NCBI GenBank assembly: GCA_900539525.1
Contig: UQCM01000054.1
Coordinates: 1-17,712, forward strand
Length of the DNA stretch: 17,712 bases
Reading direction: 5' to 3'
From: an uncultured Blautia sp.
GTDB taxonomy: Bacteria > Bacillota > Clostridia > Lachnospirales > Lachnospiraceae
Position 1 is the first letter of the stretch; the number at the start of each line of letters is the position of its first letter. A program made the position numbers and the translations under genes. Shown one piece after another: positions 14,205 to 17,712 of this stretch. The notes under the pieces are model-generated. The model saw nothing but the letters and a program-made list of their open reading frames with translations, made no database searches and was not told the origin of the DNA.

Positions 14205-14523
14205 ACGTTAACTCCTTTTAAATGTTTATCATAAAAAATTAAATCATAAATTATTGCAAAGGTCTATACTGATCCCTGAAATGTCAATGACAATTTGGGG
14301 ATTGCGTAAACGGTAAATGAAAGCCAGATACCATTGCTGATACCTGGCTATGAAGAGAAGTTTTCAATCTGCCACTGCCCTGGGCATGGCCGCAAGTGCC
14401 GTTGCGTTTTGGCAGCGGGGACGTTGACGCTAGACACAATAATGGGGAGGTTATCCCTCCCCATTATTTTCATGGTACATGGCGGTACTCTACCGTTCTC
14501 CCACGTTATGATACCTTCTGATA
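14205..14523. other. Gene-free gap with cloverleaf-like palindromes
   Basis: It contains the AT-rich upstream region of the regulator gene, a hairpin AGCCAGATA/TACCTGGCT (about 14324-14349), and a multi-armed structure. In that structure CTGCCA (14369-14374) pairs with TGGCAG (14410-14415) and encloses TGCCC/GGGCA and CGCAA/TTGCG. A strong hairpin follows at 14438-14468. A structured RNA or repeat relic is possible. No coding frame is convincing. Confidence 0.5.
14438..14472 (+). terminator. 13-bp hairpin, terminator-like in plus direction
   Basis: AATAATGGGGAGG (14438-14450) and CCTCCCCATTATT (14456-14468) are a perfect stem with a 5-base loop, followed by TTTC. There is no obvious plus-strand gene to end here. 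It lies 52 bases past the stop of the minus-strand surface-protein gene and may act on its transcript. Confidence 0.5.
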
Positions 14524-16197
14524 CTATTTTCTAGTTTTAACAGCTTTTGCTGATGACCAGGAGGAATAAATCCTAACGGTTTTGCCGTTTATCTTTACAT
14601 TCTTGTAGGTGCGAATTCTTACATGATATTTCTTGCCGCCCTTGAGCTTTTTAACTGTCTTTGTGAATTTTTTATTGCCATTATAGGTAGCCTTCTTTGA
14701 AGTTTGATTTGTAAAATTCTTTGAGGTTGAATACTGTACCTGATATCCCGATACACCTTTCACCTTTTTCCAGGTATTCTTAAAGGATTTCTTACCCTTT
14801 TGAAGCTTTGAAATTTTCGGCTTCTTTGCTTTCTTTGATACATATTCGCCCTCTGCATTAGCAGTAATTACCTCACCGTTATATGTTATTGTATTCACTA
14901 CAACTGCAGGTGTCTGGCTTTTCTGAGGAATATCCTCGGTGGCGGTAAAGACATAGGAGCCCGGATTAATGGATATTGAGCTTCCTCCCTTACATTCATT
15001 GGTTATTTCTTTTCCATTAACTTTTACGATTGCATCGGTGACTTTTTTATTTGCATCTATGGCGAAAGGTATTTCTTCGCTATGCTCAATTATTGCGAAA
15101 ACAGAATAATTATATCCCCCGGTGTATTCTGTCTTTATCTCATCAATACCCAATTCACTTTTAAATGTAGCCATAAACTCTTCATAAGTCATGGTTACTT
15201 CCGGCTGTGCGATAAATTCTTCCACAAGAGCTTTGTCAAGGAGCACTGTTTTATCATCAGTGAAATCTCCATTTTTGTTGGTATCCTCGACGAAAATACA
15301 AAGAGGTATTCTATATCCAGAATTAATTGTTGGATTCCTTACAGGATCGCCATCACGAACCGCGGTATTAAATGTCAGTTCAATGTTGTGCTTTTCTGTT
15401 TTTGGAAATTCGTAGGTTACCGTAAGAGTTCCGTCAGTGTTTCTCGTAACGTTTGTTGCAGGATTCCCGTTTACGGTAGCTGTCACGCCATCCGCAAATT
15501 TGTAGCCTTCACTTGCGGAAAGCGTAATGTCTGCAGTGTAGATTTTACCATATTCTGCTTTGGAACCAGACGGGCTCCATGTAACCGATGGTGTGGTACT
15601 GCTTACACCTGTGGTTTCACAGACTGCTGCAGTGTCCAATGTAGTATTGGATACAGGAGCATCAACACCTGTAATTGCTACGGATGAGACCGCCGTTGCC
15701 GAAGGTGTGGTGGAATATCCTTTTATCATACATACTCCCTTCCCGTTTAGAGCACTCCAGCTTTCGTGATGGGAGTCGATCAACTGGTAGGTACCGGCCG
15801 GAAGAACGATATTCGGAAGCACTATCCAGTCGCAATTTCTTGTGTTCCAAATATGTCCCACACGGACGACTCCCGAATAGACTACCGTATTCGTATTCGT
15901 GTCTTTCAGTTGTATGGTCTGCTGGGAGAAATTTATTTCATAATTTCCGGCATTCCAGTGATAAGTCCAAATACCGGTGATCATTGTTGGCTCCGTCAAT
16001 GTAAAGATAGTATCCTCTGTCGGGCCATTCGAATCGTTATTGCCATCGTTTCTATAGAAAATTTCACCGGGTGCGTCAACAAACTGCTGGGCGGCGTCGG
16101 GCTCTTCCGCCAGCGCCGTGGTAGGTAGCATGCCTATTACCATCATAAGGACGAGCAGTAAGCTCCATAGTCTTGTTCGTTTCTTTTTTTCTTTCAT
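14524..16197 (-). CDS. Secreted surface protein with Ig-like and fibronectin-III-like domains
   Basis: A 557-residue exported protein. A signal peptide (residues 1-30, KEKKKRTR then a hydrophobic core, cleavage after ALA) is followed by a unique beta-rich domain (31-160). Next comes an Ig-like repeat of the kind found in clostridial surface proteins (about 171-266: ITGVDAP, VTWSPSG, YTADITLSASEGYKFADG, TVNGNPA). DTNKNGDFTDD near 305-316 resembles a calcium-binding loop. A very basic fibronectin-III-like domain (about 461-557, SGYQVQYSTSKNF, KKYHVRIRTYK, YSSWS) ends the chain. No LPXTG or other anchor is seen; the basic C-terminus may bind the wall. ATG 16197 has AAGGAGGAA upstream, while the in-frame ATG at 16227 lies in the leader hairpin. 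An adhesin role is only a guess. Confidence 0.78.
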   Translation of the reverse strand: MKEKKKRTRLWSLLLVLMMVIGMLPTTALAEEPDAAQQFVDAPGEIFYRNDGNNDSNGPTEDTIFTLTEPTMITGIWTYHWNAGNYEINFSQQTIQLKDTNTNTVVYSGVVRVGHIWNTRNCDWIVLPNIVLPAGTYQLIDSHHESWSALNGKGVCMIKGYSTTPSATAVSSVAITGVDAPVSNTTLDTAAVCETTGVSSTTPSVTWSPSGSKAEYGKIYTADITLSASEGYKFADGVTATVNGNPATNVTRNTDGTLTVTYEFPKTEKHNIELTFNTAVRDGDPVRNPTINSGYRIPLCIFVEDTNKNGDFTDDKTVLLDKALVEEFIAQPEVTMTYEEFMATFKSELGIDEIKTEYTGGYNYSVFAIIEHSEEIPFAIDANKKVTDAIVKVNGKEITNECKGGSSISINPGSYVFTATEDIPQKSQTPAVVVNTITYNGEVITANAEGEYVSKKAKKPKISKLQKGKKSFKNTWKKVKGVSGYQVQYSTSKNFTNQTSKKATYNGNKKFTKTVKKLKGGKKYHVRIRTYKNVKINGKTVRIYSSWSSAKAVKTRK

Positions 16198-16220
16198 AAG
16201 CAATTCCTCCTTGTTACTTT

Positions 16221-16234
16221 CCGGCATTTGCCGG
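16221..16234 (-). promoter_or_regulatory. GCCGG leader hairpin of the surface-protein gene
   Basis: CCGGC/GCCGG (16221-16234) with a 4-base loop lies about 25 bases upstream of the surface-protein ATG, ahead of AAGGAGGAA. It matches the hairpin before the lipoprotein gene (11614-11628) in sequence and position, suggesting shared regulation or shared ancestry of the leader. Confidence 0.55.
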
Positions 16235-16269
16235 GTGAAATGTTAAAATAAAGCCTTTTTGTTGTTTGG

Positions 16270-16390
16270 CTTCTGGACTGCAGAAAGTATCTGCTTTGAG
16301 CAAAAGAAGAGATGCCGAAGCAGCGGATAGCTAATTCGCAGTACGCTTCGTTTTGTTCAGATACAGTTTTAGTACATCGGCAAATCTCAT
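16270..16390 (-). pseudogene. Decayed 5' fragment of a helix-turn-helix regulator gene
   Basis: From ATG 16390, minus strand, the reading MRFADVLKLYLNKTKRTAN, stop, LSAAS parallels MSFANVLNLYLKKTKCTAKELSAAS of the regulator at 14204. Past a frameshift, GISSFAQSRY parallels GISTSALSRY. An in-frame TAG and frameshifts make it non-functional. It stops after about 40 codons, next to the leader of the surface-protein gene. This is the trace of a second regulator copy, or of an ancestral duplication of the regulator's 5' region. Confidence 0.75.
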
Positions 16391-16394
16391 ACTT

Positions 16395-16516
16395 TAACCG
16401 AATCAAGCAAGTCCCCCACTTCAAATGCGCAAAGCATTAAGTGGTGGGTAGGGACTTGCTTGTATCAGATGGGGTACAAGCCCCATCTGATAAACTGCGA
16501 AGCAGTTATTCGGTTA
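16395..16516. repeat. Cloverleaf-like palindromic element (MITE-like)
   Basis: Perfect 9-bp inverted ends TAACCGAAT (16395-16403) and ATTCGGTTA (16508-16516) enclose three hairpins. These are a long one, CAAGCAAGTCCC...GGGACTTGCTTG (16404-16415 with 16451-16462, plus CACTT/AAGTG and ATGC/GCAT inside); TATCAGATGGGG/CCCCATCTGATA (16463-16492); and AACTGC-GAA-GCAGTT (16493-16507). The arms abut each other, giving a closed four-way fold. It begins 4 bases upstream of the start codon of the decayed regulator fragment. No protein is encoded. Confidence 0.8.
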
Positions 16517-16518
16517 TG

Positions 16519-16583
16519 AGCAAGTAGCAAAGCGGATTGAGTACATTGCTTGCAGGCAATGTACTCAATCCGAATCTCTTGCT
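16519..16583. repeat. 16-bp perfect hairpin with outer arms
   Basis: GGATTGAGTACATTGC (16534-16549) and GCAATGTACTCAATCC (16556-16571) form a perfect stem with a 6-base loop, flanked by AGCAAG (16519-16524) and CTTGCT (16578-16583). It lies 10 bases past the stop of the lipoprotein gene at 16594 and could stabilise or end that transcript, though it lacks a U-run. Confidence 0.7.
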
Positions 16584-16593
16584 ATTCAGCCAG

Positions 16594-17106
16594 TTACTTC
16601 TTCTTTTCGAAATATATGGTTGCGACTTCCTGATCGATTGGCAACTCCCATAGCACTTTTCCGTTCTTATAGGTGAAGTAATAATCACCGACGGAATCCG
16701 TAATTTTCAAACGGTCTTCGGCAAGCTCCCATTTGATGTCACCTCCCCCGTTACCTGGGTCAAATGTACCCGTACCGTCTGCATCAAGAGTAAGCACGAA
16801 GGATGCATTCGCTTCCGCAGCGTCATATTCAATGCCTTCGCGTTCAACAACTGTAGCTACCCATGTTCCTATATACGGGTTTTCAGCATCCGTGTCGCTG
16901 GTGTTTTTGGCATCCGTATCGCTGGTGTTTTTGGCATCCGTGTCGCTGGTGTTTTCAGCATCCGTGTTGCTGGTGTTTTTGGCATCCGTGTCGCTGGTGT
17001 TTTCAGTAGTCTTGTCGTTGCTGCTGTTACTGCATCCTGTCAGTGAGAGTCCCAGAGATGCGATGATTACAAAGCATGTTACAATTATTGTTTTTTTAAA
17101 TTTCAT
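16594..17106 (-). CDS. Lipoprotein with one SPYVGTW-type domain and repeat stalk
   Basis: A 170-residue lipoprotein: signal peptide MKFKKTIIVTCFVIIASLGL, lipobox LTGC with Cys25 (the same position as in the paralogue at 10757), a stalk of five octapeptides NTSDTDAK/E (residues about 36-75), then one domain (NPYIGTW, GIEYDAAEA, DADGTGTF, IKWELAEDRL, YFTYKNGK, ATIYFEKKK). The Thr/Ser/Asp-rich stalk would hold the domain away from the membrane. ATG 17106 is supported by GGGGAAT upstream and by alignment with the paralogue; an in-frame ATG at 17160 would put 18 extra residues before the signal peptide. Function unknown. Confidence 0.82.
   Translation of the reverse strand: MKFKKTIIVTCFVIIASLGLSLTGCSNSSNDKTTENTSDTDAKNTSNTDAENTSDTDAKNTSDTDAKNTSDTDAENPYIGTWVATVVEREGIEYDAAEANASFVLTLDADGTGTFDPGNGGGDIKWELAEDRLKITDSVGDYYFTYKNGKVLWELPIDQEVATIYFEKKK
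16886..17005 (-). repeat. Five 24-bp tandem repeats in the lipoprotein stalk
   Basis: Five in-frame copies of GCATCCGTGTCGCTGGTGTT plus four bases (24-base unit) differ by only one to three bases each. They code for NTSDTDAK/E. Unit length is a multiple of three, so copy-number changes would alter stalk length only. Confidence 0.92.
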
Positions 17107-17205
17107 GTTTATTCCCCATCTTTCTGCGAAAGATACCAATGCGTCATGGAACTGGTGCACTGACCTTTCGCTATCTATTATTTTATATTTATATTTATAG
17201 AAGAA

Positions 17206-17610
17206 CTACTCCTTCTTCTCGAAGATTAAGGTTATGGCTCCTTTTTCTATGTCAAGAGTGTTTAGCAGCATTCCGTCCTTGTAGACGAATAACAGATCGC
17301 CGCCATTATCCATGAGCCTTAAACCGTCTTCAGTAGGCTCCCATTTGTCCTCAACCTTATCACCATCTCCACTAAATGTAGCTGTACCGTCTTTAAAGAT
17401 TATAAGCTCTACATTTCCAACGGTTTCCTCAACGTTGTCATACTTAGTGCCTTCATATTCAAAAGATTTAGCTACCCACTCTCCCACATACGGGCTGTCA
17501 GGATATTTGACGGTGCTAATAGAATTTGTCATGAGGGACTTGGTTCCAAAGTATGCGATAAGTATGCAAATTAACATGATGATTGACTTTTTGATTTTTT
17601 TGATTAACAT
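17206..17610 (-). CDS. Membrane-anchored protein with one SPYVGTW-type domain
   Basis: A 134-residue protein, third paralogue of the island. Residues 5-24 (KIKKSIIMLICILIAYFG) are a single hydrophobic segment that acts as membrane anchor or uncleaved signal. There is no lipobox (no Cys after it) and no repeat stalk, so the domain (SPYVGEW, EGTKYDNVEETVG, KDGTATF, WEPTEDGLRL, YKDGM, ITLIFEKKE) sits close to the membrane. It is nearest to the first domain of the lipoprotein at 10757 (shared KWEPTEDGL). It lies 99 bases upstream of the lipoprotein at 16594 on the same strand and may share its transcript. Function unknown. Confidence 0.8.
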   Translation of the reverse strand: MLIKKIKKSIIMLICILIAYFGTKSLMTNSISTVKYPDSPYVGEWVAKSFEYEGTKYDNVEETVGNVELIIFKDGTATFSGDGDKVEDKWEPTEDGLRLMDNGGDLLFVYKDGMLLNTLDIEKGAITLIFEKKE

Positions 17611-17658
17611 TTTTCTTATTCCTTTCCATCCTTTCCATAATTTTCATAAAATAATAAA

Positions 17659-17712
17659 ATGATGCCAGGGTCAAAAGGTCATGATTTTCATGCTTGCATG
17701 AAAAATCATGAC
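17659..17712 (-). repeat. Inverted partial copy of the compound repeat, running off the window
   Basis: It starts ATGATGCC at 17659 and continues with TCAAAAGGTCATGATTTTCA and the CATGC-TT-GCATG hairpin. Its reverse complement matches 7302-7354 with very few differences. The element continues beyond the window edge. Confidence 0.85.

Overview
The window looks like chromosomal DNA of a gut-type Lachnospiraceae bacterium (Blautia / Mediterraneibacter / Ruminococcus-like). This rests on AGGAGG-type ribosome binding sites, the ecfA1-ecfA2-ecfT-truA and rplM-rpsI gene sets, an L13 leader RNA, and many palindromic intergenic repeats. The genus call is inference.

Left part (1-9300), housekeeping. 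It opens on the right end of an IS200/IS605-type element. Next are a cyclophilin (minus strand, with its own promoter and terminator) and a divergent HAD-remnant/GNAT protein. The ECF vitamin-transporter energizing module follows (two ATPases and EcfT, overlapping genes), then truA, a phosphohexomutase-like protein, a small sigma-region-4-like protein, and the L13-S9 operon with a consensus promoter and leader RNA. In many Firmicutes truA is followed directly by rplM-rpsI. Here about 3 kb separates them. Two copies of one highly structured repeat, in opposite orientation, bracket ecfA1A2T. A compound palindromic repeat sits at the 3' end of the mutase gene, and related copies occur at 8203 and at the right edge.

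Middle (9300-10530), wreck of an integrative or mobilizable element just after rpsI. It holds the C-terminal third of a tyrosine integrase fused at a deletion junction to the frameshifted C-terminal part of a relaxase. The relaxase tail overlaps, in another frame, a coiled-coil/membrane-anchor gene.

Right part (10530-17712), accessory island, all genes on the minus strand. Three paralogous secreted or anchored proteins share a domain of about 95 residues (SPYVGTW...WEPTEDG...YKDG...), present four times in total. Two of them are lipoproteins with 24-bp repeat linkers. Between them lie a DUF3592 membrane protein, a truncated DUF3592 paralogue, a 574-residue regulator with two helix-turn-helix segments, and a secreted surface protein with Ig-like and fibronectin-III-like domains. 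A decayed copy of the regulator's 5' end lies upstream of the surface-protein gene. One lipoprotein gene and the surface-protein gene share a GCCGG leader hairpin, which suggests common control. Several cloverleaf-like palindromic elements lie in the gaps.

The most interesting points are the structured repeats with compensatory base changes, the dual-frame relaxase tail, and the paralogous lipoprotein island with its regulator.
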